The notes beneath the pieces are model-generated. The model saw only the letters and a program-made list of their open reading frames with translations. It searched no databases and was not told the origin of the DNA. Made by a program: the position numbers and the translations under genes. Positions 48,811 to 61,177 of a DNA stretch of 64,000 nt are shown piece by piece. Within the stretch, counting starts at the first letter, position 1; every line of letters starts with the position of its first letter. The stretch comes from Dichomitus squalens LYAD-421 SS1 (Eukaryota; Basidiomycota; Agaricomycetes; Polyporales; Polyporaceae), in assembly GCF_000275845.1 (NCBI RefSeq), contig NW_006766910.1, positions 184,897-248,896 on the forward strand, in the 5' to 3' direction.

Positions 48811-51514
48811 AGACCACAGGCGACGCCCTTCTCATTCTCGAGGCCGCAAGGCGCGGCCTCATCCCACGCGTAACTCGCCGTCTCGTCGATTCTGAACGCA
48901 AAATGATCACCTCCGGCTCCGTCTTCGTCTTCGACGAGGACGAGAGCGGCATCAAACGGTGGACCGACGGCTTTTTCTGGAGCCCGAGCAGGATACTAGG
49001 CAACTTCCTGCTCTATCGCGAAACCGAGAAACGGGGTGCGGGGCACAGGAGCGCTCGCGCGGAAGCTGCGGCAACCGTTGAAGAGCCCGACGGGGTCAAG
49101 CAGGAGGGTCAGACCTTGTCTAGGCCAAAGAGCGAGGCGAGTCGCTTGGGCATTGACAGGCAACGGGAGCGCATCCTCGTCGGGAGCCTCACGAACAGTT
49201 ACAAGTTCAAACCTGGTGGGTTGATGAAGAAGGTGCGTAATCCCTCCTGTATGCTACCCGTTCTCCTCTACTCGCGGTGTCTCCGCTTCCTTCGCTCGTT
49301 CAACGGTTTACTATGGGCCCTGCTCGACTGTCTGCGCGAGCAGGTTCCACGGCGATAAACGTCGTACGTTCCCCTGGTATCCCCAATCCCGCCAAGCTGC
49401 CAATCTAGCGCCGCGAAGCCGATTACTCTGACCAGATGTGGAGCACCCAATCCGGTCCTAAGAAGGGTCCATGAGCTGTTCTCGGCGCATATAGCCATTA
49501 CACATGCCTGCATTGACAGATGCGGGTGAGGCGATCCATTGTCTCTTCCTGCACGACCTTGCAGATTACATGAGAGCATCGTCATTTGACGAAGACCACT
49601 CATGAGAAGGCGACCCTCCGTTGTTGAACTGTCACTATATTCGTTCTATCGGCGATGGGTGATGGGCTACCCGCCTGCCCCTATCTCTCCGCGCGCGACC
49701 GTCGCTCAACACAACAGCGAGCGTGTCTCTGATTGCTTGCGGCTCGCACAGTGCGTATCACTGAGCTCCGAATGGGTGCTTCTTATCGCTCGCTCTTGCT
49801 CAGCCCACAGTCCGCTCCGAGAAGTCATCCTGCGTCCCGCCGTTGTTCAGTGGCTGGCATGTTACTCGTCCGCAACGGTTACCCTGCCAGTCGTCATCGA
49901 GGAGTGCACGGTTGTCGGGCTGTCTGTTCGCAGAACAGCCAACCTTCATACTCGCGGCGACGCGTTCGCGTGGGGCTCTAGACCACAATAGCGACCCTGC
50001 TGCGAAGCTGTGCCTGGCTGGCGTCCGATGCAGTCACTGGTCTCGCCGCAGAAGCAGCGGTGCGGGGTTCATCCTGCTCTTCTGGGTGGGAATGGCGTCA
50101 TTGTGCTATTTGTGGCTCCTTGCCTTTGTCACCATGACCCCATTTCTTAGCTGTGCCGTACTTTGCTGAGTCGACATGAACGCCACTTCTGCTTCGGCGG
50201 ACCAAGTCCACGACACTGGCGCGAGAGCCATCACACGCGTTCCTGACCACGCTTAATCCCGCCACACCACGAGTAATTTGTTGTAAGTCTGGTGCAGGCG
50301 GCAAGCAACGTTCATACGCAGGTCGGAGGGTCTGGGTCGTCCTTGGGGTACCTTCTATCGGCGTTATCTGTGACGGGATTGGGCTTTTGTGGTCAGCAGA
50401 ACCTTATAAGTAGCGAGGAACCGGCTTCCCTTCCTCGTTGACAGATCGCGCGGCCGCTCTGGGGCATCAATGCAGACATGCCGTCAACGTGCGGCATTGG
50501 CGTCACCGCGAGTTCCGTTCTATGAACGCGAAACCCTTTACCACGTCTATTCCAATTACACCGAATGAGAGTCGTAGTGCTGACCGTGTGTCGTAGACGT
50601 TCTCGCTCACCATTGGCGGCGTCGCCCAACACCTGATCTCTTACTACAAGATCGAAGACGTCGAGCAAGGGCGCCTGCGGTCTCCGTCATCGCTACCCGA
50701 GCTTGCGTCGCTGACGATCAGCCCGGAATACCTGGACAAGACGCACTTCCGTAATCCTCCGAAGGTGGAAATTGGCGTCGATGGGATCCCCCGTTACCGT
50801 GGTGAAGCCGACGACGTCGACCTGTCTCCTCGTCTCCTCCCCGCACCGCTCTCGAATGGGTACTACGCCGACGGCGATGCTGGAGGGTCCAAGCGTGCGA
50901 AACGGTACGAGCCGTACGGGTCCACGGGCTCGAACCCTCCGAAGCGCTCGCGGAAGAAGAATAATTCGGCTTCGAGCCAGTCAGAGGCCACTGGGGGCGA
51001 GTCGCCCACGCAGCCAATGGCCTCCGTGCACCAGCCTGCGCCAGGGTACCCTGACCCCAGCGTCTCCTCCCATTACGCGCCGTATGGTGGCTATTACCAG
51101 GCGCCGCCGCCACCTGCCTATCCTCTCCCGTACTCTCCTGCGCCCTATCCGGCAGGTCTTCCGGCTGCTGCGGCTGCCACAACGCCTCCCCAGGAGAGTC
51201 CCTCGCCTCCACCTGCCTCCACTACCGCGTCTTCCTCGACGTACACAACGTACACCGCTGACGCCTCGTCGGCGACTTCGGCATCAGGGTACGCGTACTA
51301 CCCTCCCCCGCCGCCTCACGGCTACGCTGCGTATTCAGCGATGCCGCCGTGGCCGCATTACAATGGGAGCTATGCGCAGGCTGCTGCGTCGTCGGCAACG
51401 ACGGGGAGCGGGACGAGCATGCAGGAGATTGGCGAGAGCGACGTCAGGAACAGTGCTGGTGGCGGCACCGGCACTGTGGCGGGAGGCGGCACCGGTGGCG
51501 GCGGAGGGGCGTGA
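48744..51514 (+). CDS. Gti1/Pac2 (WOPR) family transcription regulator
   Basis: Two exons, 48744-49232 and 50597-51514, give about 468 residues. The first carries the N-terminal half of the WOPR DNA-binding domain (GWIETTGDALLILEAARRG, SGSVFVFDEDESGIKRWTDG, WSPSRILGNFLLYRE). The second starts with the other half (KKTFSLTIGGVAQHLISYY, EYLDKTHF). Family members (Wor1, Ryp1, Gti1, Pac2) are nuclear master regulators of morphological switching and development. The rest is low complexity: a basic RSRKKN segment, then Pro/Tyr/Ala-rich sequence and a Gly/Thr-rich end. The 1,364-nt intron between the two half-domains is more than ten times the local norm; its phase is 0 and both borders are GT-AG. 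Start: first in-frame ATG (MSGHDSQSG). Confidence 0.88.
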
Positions 51515-52962
51515 GCGGTGCGCATGCGCATCTGTATGTGCATGTAGACCTTCTCTTCAGCTGTGCTCTCTGCCTCTCTGCTCGTCGTCGTCGTCGTCTA
51601 TGCTCTCCCTCGCTATCTGCTCGTCGCTTGTCCTTGTTCTGGTTCCTGATGTGGTCTGTGTACGATAGTCGTCGCTTCCTTGGGCCTTGTGTGTTTCGGG
51701 CGCCCCCCGCTCCCCGCCCCGTCGCGCTTGTTGTTTGTTTTCCGTAGCTGATACGAGTTCTCCCGTCTATGCCTCCAGTATCGTACAATTGCATCGGTCC
51801 GCCAGTTTTAGGCCGTAGTCCGTACCCCTCTGTACCAGTAGCCCTAGTCTCTCCCTCCTCCCACTCCCATCCATCACATCACACTCGGTAGACGTTGTGC
51901 GCCCTCGAAGTTGAAGTAGTAGTCGCTAGTCGTTACTCTTCTCATCTGTACCTATACGCTGTTTTGTTTCCTCTCCCGCGGTGCCTCAGACGCGCCCGCT
52001 GTCGTGTTCTTTTTGTACGACCATCCCCCTGTCCCCCCGATCGCTTCTTGTTCTCTCCGCGTACCCGTGTCCGTGTCCGTGTCCGTGTCTTGCGTCTCGG
52101 TCGCGTTGTAGTCTTGGTGTTTCCTCTTTCTCCCGTCTCCTGCCCCACGCGTACGTCTACCTCGACATGTCGCTGCTACTCTGTCCCATGCTACGAGGAC
52201 TTGGTCTTCGAGTTTGCGTGTGCGGCAGTCGGGCAGTCTCTACATGCTCTTGTCGTAGATGCAGACGACGGCGCGCGACGTGTGCGTCAGGCAGCGTGCG
52301 ATGGGGGCCTTCCTCGTTTACGTTCTTGTTCCTGTTCCATGGACAGTTGGTTCCGTCGTAGGGTGTCGAGCAGCAGAAGCCGCGAATGTCAAATGTAAAT
52401 ACTACACACGTCGTTACCTAGATTGTGATCGGACTATGAGCTCTGTGGCTTGAGATCTATGTATGTATCGCTATCGCGTAGTCTGCCTTTGTTGTCGTAA
52501 ATGATAGACTTTTTGGTGCTTGTTGGGCGGGCGCGCCGCGCAGTGCTAGTGATGGAGAGGTCAGTGGGCAGTCATTGTCTTTTCTCGATTCCCGGTAGCC
52601 CTCGATCCCACTCTTCGATGTGCGGTAAGAGTCCGGCACTCGTTGAAACTCGAGACTCGGAAGGCCTTCCGGTCTAGACGGGGAAGTACAGCGGTTTGTA
52701 TATCGATAGGCCCCTTCGAAAAAACATGCTCAGGTCGGCTGGGAGCCGAACAATATGCGAGCCCAATGGGGTAGTCAGACGCTCCGCAACCTCATCGAGC
52801 AGGGCCCAGCGAAGGGAGTTCAAGGCGCCTCAATAGCTCTCTGTCACAAGGCACCAATAGTCACGATATACTGTTGGAATGTGTAAGGGTGCTATCATAC
52901 AACGGAGGCTGACGCAGTGAACGCAACGAAGTTCAGCAACGTAATTGGTGCTAGATAACCAC
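51515..52962. other. WOPR 3' region; pyrimidine-rich
   Basis: About 51520-52400 is C/T-rich with CGTCGT and GTCCGT runs, consistent with a long 3' untranslated region of the WOPR gene. No coding exon is recognised up to the B2 stop. Confidence 0.5.
52069..52090 (+). repeat. Hexanucleotide tandem repeat
   Basis: Several near-perfect CGTGTC units in tandem; a simple microsatellite in the probable WOPR 3' untranslated region. Confidence 0.7.
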
Positions 52963-55456
52963 CTAGAGAATCCTGGGATCTCGGCGGGGCTGGTGACGAT
53001 GGGGGTAGGAGCAGTGCGCAGCCCTTTCCAGCGCGTGGAGCTTCGGATTCGTGCGTAGGAGCCTTCCAGGCGACGTCGAGCTCGTCTGGCCGTCTTGCTT
53101 GGGAACATCTTCGCCGATCTTGTCGTTCAACTTCCAATCTGGATTGTCACGGTAAGGTCGCTCAAGCTTGATACGGAGTTCTTCCAACATCGCATCGTGC
53201 GTGAGGCCAAGCTCGCGATAGTCCCAGTCGATTCCCGAGGGCTCGTGCCAGCCCCATGCCTCCCAGGTGGCATAGTGGTCGTTGAACATCCACTCAAGGT
53301 CGGCAATCACGTTGTCCATGCGACTATCGAACTTCAAGGCGTGCGGGCCGATAGCGGTGAGCCATTGGGTTTTGATCGCGTACAGCTTCCTGGGGCTGCA
53401 ACCGAGCTTCTCGTCGCCGTCCTCGTGCGGGTCGAAGAAGTCTTCGATCCAGGCGTCGATCATCGTCCTCGGGATGTTCGTGCGGAGGTACCGCACCCCG
53501 TAGAAGAGGATGACCCAGAAGAACGACTCGAGTTCGTCATAGATCTCGACCTCCTTCTTGCGGCGAGTGAGCAGTGCCACGGACTGGAACTGGAAAGTGC
53601 CCTGGAAAAAGAAGATAGTGATGAGAATGGCGGTGACATTAGGTATGGTGAAACACATACTGGTCGTGTAGGTTGACGTGCTCGATCCGACCTCTTCTCG
53701 TAGTCGATCGGTGTCGTCGTCTTGCTGTTGATGGGTATCGACATCTCCCAGTCATTCAGGAGGCCAGTCCATTCAATGAAGGCGCCATCTGCTTTCTGGG
53801 AGATGCGGGGAAGGATCAAAATGTTGCCGCCACTGACATCACCATGCAGGACCGGGTTCGAGGGCAGCGTCGCGGCCTGGCGGTGAGCTGTCGAACAATC
53901 TGTTAGTGAGGCTGGCTGAGATAGATAGCCCGACACGCTTACCGTCCAGGCCGCAGGACACGAGGAAGACAAGCTGGCGCCCGTTCTGGAACTTCTCCAA
54001 GCTCATGCACACCTCCTTCTCGGCCAGCCGGTAGTGTCGGTACAGTTGGAAAGGACAGTCTTCTAGGATCGCTGGGAGTCCCGAACCAGTCTTGACTCGC
54101 TTCGGCAGCGGGATACCGTCCTCGGACCTCCCCGAGTCGTCGTCGCGCTTGCGCTTGAGGGCCCCCGAAGACGAAGGGGCAGAAGGATGCGGATACGGAG
54201 GAGCGTCGTGCGTGGGCGACTCTGCAGACTTCGGGGGGTCGGTAGTCCGTGGGTTCTGAGTCCGTGCCCACCAATCGAGGGTCAGGGTGTCTTGGCCCGC
54301 GATGTCTCCGTGGCAGATGAGAGTCGGGACATACCCGACACGGGCCTCGTTCAGTCTGCCCAACACGTCGCCTTCTTTGTCGCTGATGAGGTGATGAGCA
54401 CGCCAGGTGTCCTTCAGCCACACGAGCTCCCCTGTGGCACAGTCCAAGGCAACGTAGCCGCGTGTACCCCGGACCGCCCCACGAGGAGAGCGGAACGTGG
54501 GTTTTGCGACGAGGAAGGCGCGGGAAGAGGCGCCGTTGGGTACCTCGAGACGGTAGCGGGGCCAGGGAGAGTTGACGGCTTCGTTGAACATGGCGCGGAC
54601 GTACTTGAAGACGACGGGACCTTCACGGGATATCTCCCCAGGAGCAAGCTTGCGCTCCTTCTCGTCAACGTCGGTGGGCTGTGGGCGGGCGGCGGTAGTC
54701 ATACGGACATAGTCCGGATCGCCGGGAGAAAGGCGCGCGGCGGTAGGATCGAAGCCGAGCTGGACGTCCGTGCATTGGCCAATGCGCCAGAGGATGTCGC
54801 AGAAGAGCTCCCAGTGCTTGACGTAGTTGAGCGGCTCTGTAACCACGGACCCAGACCGATCCCATCGTACGAAGCGGATTTGGGGGCCGGTGACGACGAG
54901 CATAAAGAGAGCCACTCGATGCTGAACAGCGTGGATGAGCTCGGCGCGACTGGCGATTTGATCAAGTGCTCTATCGCGCTGATCATCCGCCGACCCGACA
55001 CTCTTTTTGGGGTCGTTTGAGTAATCGAAAGAGACGGGGTCGCGGGTGAACTCGACTGGCAATACTTGATCAGCCCAAGGCTGGCGCAAGGAGGCAGTGG
55101 CGCGCTCGTTCCGGAAAAGGGCCGAGTCGACCTTACGTGACTGGCAACTAGTAAGATCAGGACGCCGCCCACAATCGCGAAGTCTGAAACCGGGGATGAG
55201 ATTGTGTTCGTTGACAGCCTTGCTCTGTTCCCGCATGATCAGCACACGGGTTGAAATATGGGTGTCAGTGATAACCATCACTCACAAAGGCAGCTTGGAC
55301 GACCACTTCGTTCAGCTTGTCTGCGTTTGACAGCGTCGCAAATGGATTCGTCTTTAGTGGTTGCAGTCGCACTTCCCTCGCAGAGGAAATGTTCGGCACA
55401 GGAAAGAAGGCGTTGATAAACTCCTCATGTTCCACAAACACTGCAGATTGGGCCAT
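52963..55456 (-). CDS. FunK1 fungal-type protein kinase B2 (HGD catalytic loop)
   Basis: Exons 55456-55286, 55224-53943, 53887-53661 and 53601-52963 give 772 residues with all phases consistent. The N-terminus MAQSAVFVEHEEF is shared with B3 and, beyond its stop, B1. Core: [47 protein letters not shown]. As in A3 the catalytic loop has Gly instead of Arg, whereas B1 and B3 keep HRD. An inter-lobe insert carries a likely nuclear-localisation-like basic patch, LKRKRDDD. The C-terminal extension (about 213 residues) begins GTFQFQSVALL and includes ELESFFWVILFYGVRYLR, which is conserved in all six kinases. It appears to be the best-preserved of the B genes. Confidence 0.9.
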
Positions 55457-56551
55457 ACTAATAGCAAACTGGATTGCCCGCGCCGAATATGGTATTCAAG
55501 CATATGGTGTGGTAACCAGGGGGCATATATTGTGAGTTGAGATAGGAAGATTTACGCAGATGAGAAACGTACAGAGGCAGAGAGGCAGGTTGTCGAAAAC
55601 CGCGTCGTTGTGATTGATTGGGTGCCGGGTGTGTGGCAGGTGGCGTCACAATCGGGAACGATGTCTGATACCCCGAGAGAGGATGAGCCCAGCGAGTCTT
55701 TTCCACAAGAACGACGAAGCAAAGTGATGGTGGCCGTCCGAGCGCAAGTTGGGAATCCTTATTGGGTGATGCGACGCTTGAGGCCGAGGCTTGGACTCCC
55801 GATTAGCGCCAAAACCGCAAACATTCCTGATTGTTCATAATCAGCTTGTATCTGCCCTGGTAAGAAGCCGTACAGGTTGGTTCATGACGTGGCTCTGTTC
55901 TGAAAATGCTCCATATCACTCCCATCTGTGCAGCATGAGCGGCTGGGCGATGTCTGATCAGCTTGGGGTGAACTCTCAGCCTGATGATGTCGCGAGCTAA
56001 TGCTGTTCCTGCTCCTCTCCCTAATCGTTGCAACCAAACTGCTGCATGCTGATATTAGTTGGGTGTCGGATATGCCTGAGGCGCATTAAGCCGACGCTAC
56101 GGCGCGACACTCCGCTAGAGACCAAGAGTATAGGGCGTCAGAGGAGGCGTATGGAGACTTTTGATAACTCAGAGGCACTGCTCACTATTCCATACGGGCG
56201 TATAATCCCGGTAGTTTCTGATGCATGAGTGTCCGCATATCCGACGAGTCCGTCGGTGCTGGCGCTAAGTAGTTACAAATGTATAGCCTTGAGCACAGCC
56301 ACACTGCGCTCTCGACGCGAGCCACGGAATCACTGAGTACGGTTGCGATGACCTCAGATCCCCGACCGCGACGTGTCGGCCAAGCACGAAGGACTGAACA
56401 AGAAAGCTACACTCATTGCGATAGATATACACGATATTGTATGCTAGAGACTGCAATAGGGTAAGATATCGTACGTAGTGGTGAATATGGTTACATGATG
56501 GCAGCAACGAGAGCGACAACCAGCGTAGACGACCGCGGACGGCATAGTCAC
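55457..56551. other. B2 upstream region and B3 3' flank
   Basis: No gene seen. Contains the shared upstream block at 55726-55755. The remainder up to the B3 stop shows no recognisable coding potential. Confidence 0.5.
55726..55755 (-). promoter_or_regulatory. Conserved upstream block of FunK1 B genes (B2 copy)
   Basis: In gene sense it reads CCAACTTG, then a short variable part, then CGGACGGCCACCATC, about 270 bp before the B2 start. It corresponds to 59571-59600 upstream of B3 and 42526-42550 upstream of B1. Confidence 0.65.
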
Positions 56552-59246
56552 CTATTCCCACTCTAGTATAGGGTGTCCAGTCTTGAAAACAAAAGGTGGC
56601 TTCCTCTGAGGCGTCCTGGGTTCACGCGGCGGCAGGTCGCCAGGCGCAGTGAGGCGGGAGAAGGGCATTGCCTCTCTCTCGTCCTCGAGTTTCGGCTTCT
56701 CGAGTCTCGGCCTCTTGATGTGGGCAAGGGTGGCAGGGAGGGTAGGCCCGAAAACCTGGGCCGGGGGATGGTAATCCTTGGGGATACGCTCGCCGACCTT
56801 GTCGTCCATCTTCCACGCCAAGGCGTCAGGTTTCTCAAGATCGATGGCTCCGGCGAGCCAATCATGCATATCACGATGCGCTTTAAGCAGGCCGGAGAGT
56901 TTTAATTCCTTCTCTGACGGGCGTTGTTCGGCTTGACTAGGCGTTGTTGACATGACTTCTTGCAGCGCCTGGGACTTGGATGGCCGACGGCGGCGGCGAG
57001 CGCTGAAGGACTTTACCACAGATGTCGAAGTAGATGCGTTACGAGACGCTGAGGGGTTATTTTTGAGCTCCTGGGACTTCAATTCGTGCATAGTGACGGT
57101 ATGATGGGCCTTGAACCACGAAAGGAGTTCAGCGATAACGTCGTCCATCGGGCTGTCGAACTTCAGAGTTTTCCCCGCCGAGATAATGAGTTTGCCGTTT
57201 TCGATCGCGTTCAGTTTCGCCTGGCCGCAGACATATGTCTTGCCGTCAAAGCCATATGTATCAAAGAAGGTGTGGATCCAGGTTCCGATCACCCCGTCGC
57301 CGATGTTTGATCGAAGGTAGCGCACCGCATAGTAGAGTATGACGTAGAAGAATGACTCCAGCTCGTCGCAAATCTCGACCTCTTTCAGGCGGGACAGTAT
57401 TGCTACAGACAGAAATTGCCAGGTGCCCTAGTGCATCCAAATGAGGGAAGTTATCATAAGAGGATTGATGGAGCACTTACTGTGCGCTCAGGTTGACTTG
57501 CCTCGCCCGCCACGCCGTCTGGCAGCGGTTTAGACATCTCCCAATCGGTGAGAAGACCGGACCATTCGATATAACTACCACCGGGTTCTTCGTGGAGGCA
57601 AGGAAGGATGAGGATGTTGCCGCCGCTGATGTCACGATGAAGTATCTTGGTAAAGGGCTCGGGAAGCGTTGCGGCCTGAGAATGTGCTGTGGATCATTGA
57701 TCCCACTAGACTAGGTTGAACAAAGCGGGGACGCATACCAACAAGACAATCCAGCACGAGCGAGACGAGCTGCAACCCGTGCTCGAATTTCTCCAAGGAC
57801 ATGCACACCTCCTTCTCCACCAGACGATAGTGTTGGTGCGGTCTAAGAGGAGATTAATCCTGAGACCCCGATGATGCACCAGTGCCAGTGCCACCGTCGG
57901 CTCCCTTCGGCGGCGCGACACTGTCTTTGGACCTCTCATCATCATGCTTGCGCTTCATGGCCCCAGAAGACGGAGATGGAGATGGAGATGGAGACGGAGA
58001 CAGTGAGAAATCACGCCCCACAGACTGCGATGAGGCCAGGTCGGCAGCTCGTGCGTGCTTGTCTTCCCACCACTTGGGGGTCAGAGTCTCCTGACCCGCG
58101 ATGTCACCGTGACAGATGAGGGTCGGGACGTGCTTGACGTTTGCCTTGTTGAGCATGCTCAACACATCACCCTCCTTCTCGACGAGGAGGTATTGAGCGC
58201 GCCAGGCGTCCTTCAGCCATACGAACTCTCCGGTAGCACAATCCAAAGCGACGTAACCACGGGTGCCGCGGCCCGCCATGCCTCTCGCACGGAACGTTGG
58301 TTTCGCGACAAGAAACTTGCGAGTAGAGGACCCGTCGGGTACCTCTAGACGGTAGCGGGGCCAGGGAGATCTGACGGCGTCTATGAACATGGCACGAACG
58401 TACTTGAAGACCCGTTTCTTAGGCAGCTCGCCAGGCTTCAGGTCCCGCTCTTTCTCGTCGACGTCGTCATCGTGTGAGCGGGCGTAGCTACTCATGCGGA
58501 CAAAGTCGCGCTCGCCGAGATAGAGGCGTGTCGCAGTGGGATCGAGGCCGAGTTGAGTGTCAGTGCATTGGCCAATCCGCCAGAGGATGTCGCAGAAGAT
58601 CTCCCAGTTGTGGACGTAGTTGAGGGCCCTCGTAACCACAGCCCCAGACCGATCAAATCGTACGAAGCGGACATTGACACCGACGACGACGAGCATGAAG
58701 AGGGCCACGCGATGCTGGACGGTGTAGACGAGCTCGGCGTAGCTGATGATCTGACCGCGGACCTTCCTGCGGTTCTCGGTCTCGGTGCTGATATTGGCCT
58801 TCTCGTCGTCGAAGGGGTCGACCGAGACGTCGTCGCGTTTGAACTCGACTGGTAGTATCTGGTCGGCCCAGCTCTGGCGAACGTCGGTAGGGGCATGCTC
58901 GTTCCGGAAGAAGGCAGCGTCGACCTTCTGGCGTTCTGGATCGAGAGTCGAGGGATCAGGACGCTCTCCACACTCGCGAAGCTTAAATCCGGGGACGAGA
59001 TCGTGATCGTTGATGGCCTTGGTCTACATATGGGTAATGAGTATGTTGTTCGGTAATCCAACTTTCCTAACCACTCACGAATGCGGCTCGGACGACGGCT
59101 TCATTCAGCTTCTCCGCGTCAGACAATGCCGCGAAAGGGTTTTCGTGGAGTTGAGGCCGAGAGGGTGTGTCGGATGTATTCTTTGGATTAGGGAAAAAAG
59201 CGTCGAAGAACTCCGTCTGCTCGGCGTGAACGGCTTTGTGGGCCAT
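56552..59246 (-). pseudogene. FunK1 kinase B3 interrupted by an in-frame stop
   Basis: Exons 59246-59079, 59023-57739, 57686-57481 and 57427-56552 form one frame, except for a TAA at 57856-57854 in the insert between the two kinase lobes. No intron with usable phase and length removes it. Everything else looks intact: start MAHKAVHAEQTEFFDAFF (aligned with B2; an ATG 132 nt upstream is also open), [46 protein letters not shown] and a C-terminal extension of 291 residues. A Ser-Pro repeat (about 57975-58010) lies just before the stop. It is either a recent pseudogene, a gene yielding only the N-lobe half, a read-through gene or a sequencing error. Confidence 0.75.
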
Positions 59247-60193
59247 GTCGTCGGCGAACTTGCGTCGTCTCTGGTCAAGCTGTTCGCGATTAGAATCGGC
59301 GAGAATAGACTGTTCGTCACGAGTGCGGGAGCCGTGAGACAGAGGGGTGCCAGTAACAAGGTGGAGTGTGTCAGTCATGATGAGGACGTGAGAGCAGCAA
59401 AGGAACATACTGAGGGAGAGGCGCCTTATATCTGGTCGACGATTTCGCTCGCGGGGTAGTGGCTCGGACCGGCAGGGAAGGTGATGGTAGAAAATGGAGA
59501 TGAAGTATCCGAGACCTGAGTCAAGTACTAGAACTGGGGAACAATGCGTTTTGCCCCGACAAAGCGAAGCGATGGTGGCCGTTCGAGTCCAAGTTGGGAT
59601 GCCATATCGGGCGCCGCGAGGCTCGCTTATGATCGCAATAAGCGCCGAAACCATCAACGCTCATCGATCACAGTGGAACTGTATGTAAGGTAGCATTGAT
59701 GAAATACGAATATGGTGTGGAAATCAGCTTCTGCGAACTTTAGGGTGAGATGCGCCAGACGAGGGTTGTAGACTTGGGCAGGGCTTTTGAAGTGACGGTG
59801 GTTAGTAGACTTGCGACAGGAAGTGGCACAGCCACCTCGCCCCGTCCCTGCTCGCACGACGGGCACCACTTAGCATCGCTCTTTCTGAAAGTGTTGTAAA
59901 TCTTCTGGGAAAGTATGGCTCTCATGTTTACGACCTTTTCTGCGCCTGTTGGCGTGCGTCGGCAACGGGATGGGATAGGACTGCCGTTTCACCCGAAGGG
60001 ATACCAAGCAGTGCTCGAGCCAAGACTGCAGCTCTATTATTAGCACATCACGGAACTAGATGTGTACCAGAGAGTCATTTTGCCAAATCAGACACCTGAT
60101 TCTCATAATGTACATACTGCAGAGCAATGCGCGGCGCGGTGCTTGACTGCCGAGGTCATGGCGGAGACGGAGCGGGATTGATTGTGCCCATAC
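59247..60193. other. B3 upstream region
   Basis: No gene recognised. Holds the shared B-type block (59571-59600); the remainder is unremarkable. Confidence 0.45.
59571..59600 (-). promoter_or_regulatory. Conserved upstream block of FunK1 B genes (B3 copy)
   Basis: In gene sense CCAACTTGGACTCGAACGGC followed by CACCATC, about 325 bp before the B3 start. Nearly identical to the B2 block and recognisable upstream of B1. Confidence 0.65.
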
Positions 60194-60299
60194 ACGGGCA
60201 TTGGCCAATGTCCCGGACCCAAACTGGGACAGAGAAATGGCCTGGGAATGGATGCCTGTCACAGGTTCTGTCCCAAAGCCTAGCTCCGGACCCGAGCCA
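60194..60299 (+). repeat. Left arm of a near-perfect inverted repeat
   Basis: 106 bp that reappear as reverse complement at 60412-60517, with one mismatch seen (TTCTGT against TTATGT). The spacer is 112 bp. No open frame or protein similarity; a foldback or palindromic duplication. Confidence 0.9.
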
Positions 60300-60411
60300 T
60301 CCGGCGCTTGAACCCCTAAAGGGAAATACCAATGCTGACAAAGCCAATCACATAAGCGCATATACACAGTTCCGAGCGCCAATATCCTCTTTATAGTATC
60401 AGAGCGCCCAC

Positions 60412-60517
60412 TGGCTCGGGTCCGGAGCTAGGCTTTGGGACATAACCTGTGACAGGCATCCATTCCCAGGCCATTTCTCTGTCCCAGTTTGGGTCCGGGA
60501 CATTGGCCAATGCCCGT
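60412..60517 (-). repeat. Right arm of a near-perfect inverted repeat
   Basis: Reverse complement of 60194-60299. The spacer and near-spacer hold two short direct GAGCGCC copies. No clear target-site duplication was recognised outside the arms. Confidence 0.9.
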
Positions 60518-61177
60518 CGTGATAGCTGTGCTGGGGCAAAATACCTCTTTTGTCATGGGGAGACCAAGTCGGGCTGCAGGACAAACGCCCGCAGCGGTGG
60601 CACCCACGAGCGTGTTCCGGGCGATCAAAAGAAACACGGAGCTTTGATGGCCACCATAGATGGTCAGCCGGACGGCCACCGTTGTGATTTTGTATTTTGC
60701 TATACAGGCCTCTGCCATTCGACAATAGTGTTATTGTGTTTTCTGGGGAGTTCGAACGATACTGTGGTCTCGCCGTTAGTCTTCGCTCGCAATTAACGCT
60801 GCTGAGGGTCGGCAACCTCCACGCACCAAACACAAATTACACCGTCAATGCAAGAGTGCAAGGTCGTGACGGACGTTAGCCACTATTTTGACATCGTGGA
60901 GAGTTTTGACCTTTCGGCGGCCTTGTGGTTGTCCGGACGGATGGCTGCACTGTACTGTATCAGATCATCAGCAGTTGATATACCGTAGAACAAAGTAGCT
61001 GGCGCAATGAGTCGGTGTCCTTGGGCTGTGACTAGAGGGAATGTGCCGGTCCAGCATGGTAGGATCTCGACAAACATACACATTCCATGAAATTCCAAGA
61101 GCAAGCTGTCAATGTAAGATCCACGTTACATCTTACCTGCGAAGATCGGGCGCGACATTCGACAAAACCAAACTCAA
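60518..61177. other. Intergenic, no gene seen
   Basis: Between the inverted repeat and the tRNA gene. A GGACGGCCACCGTT string at about 60670 resembles the B-type upstream block, but no kinase lies beside it. Confidence 0.4.

Noticed and set aside
57805..57900. An intron removing the B3 stop codon
   Set aside because: Candidate donors are in the wrong phase or leave introns of 24-38 nt; the 52-nt option with a good branch point shifts the frame.
60127..60833. Open frames in both directions over the inverted repeat
   Set aside because: They arise from the same palindromic sequence read twice and have no protein similarity.
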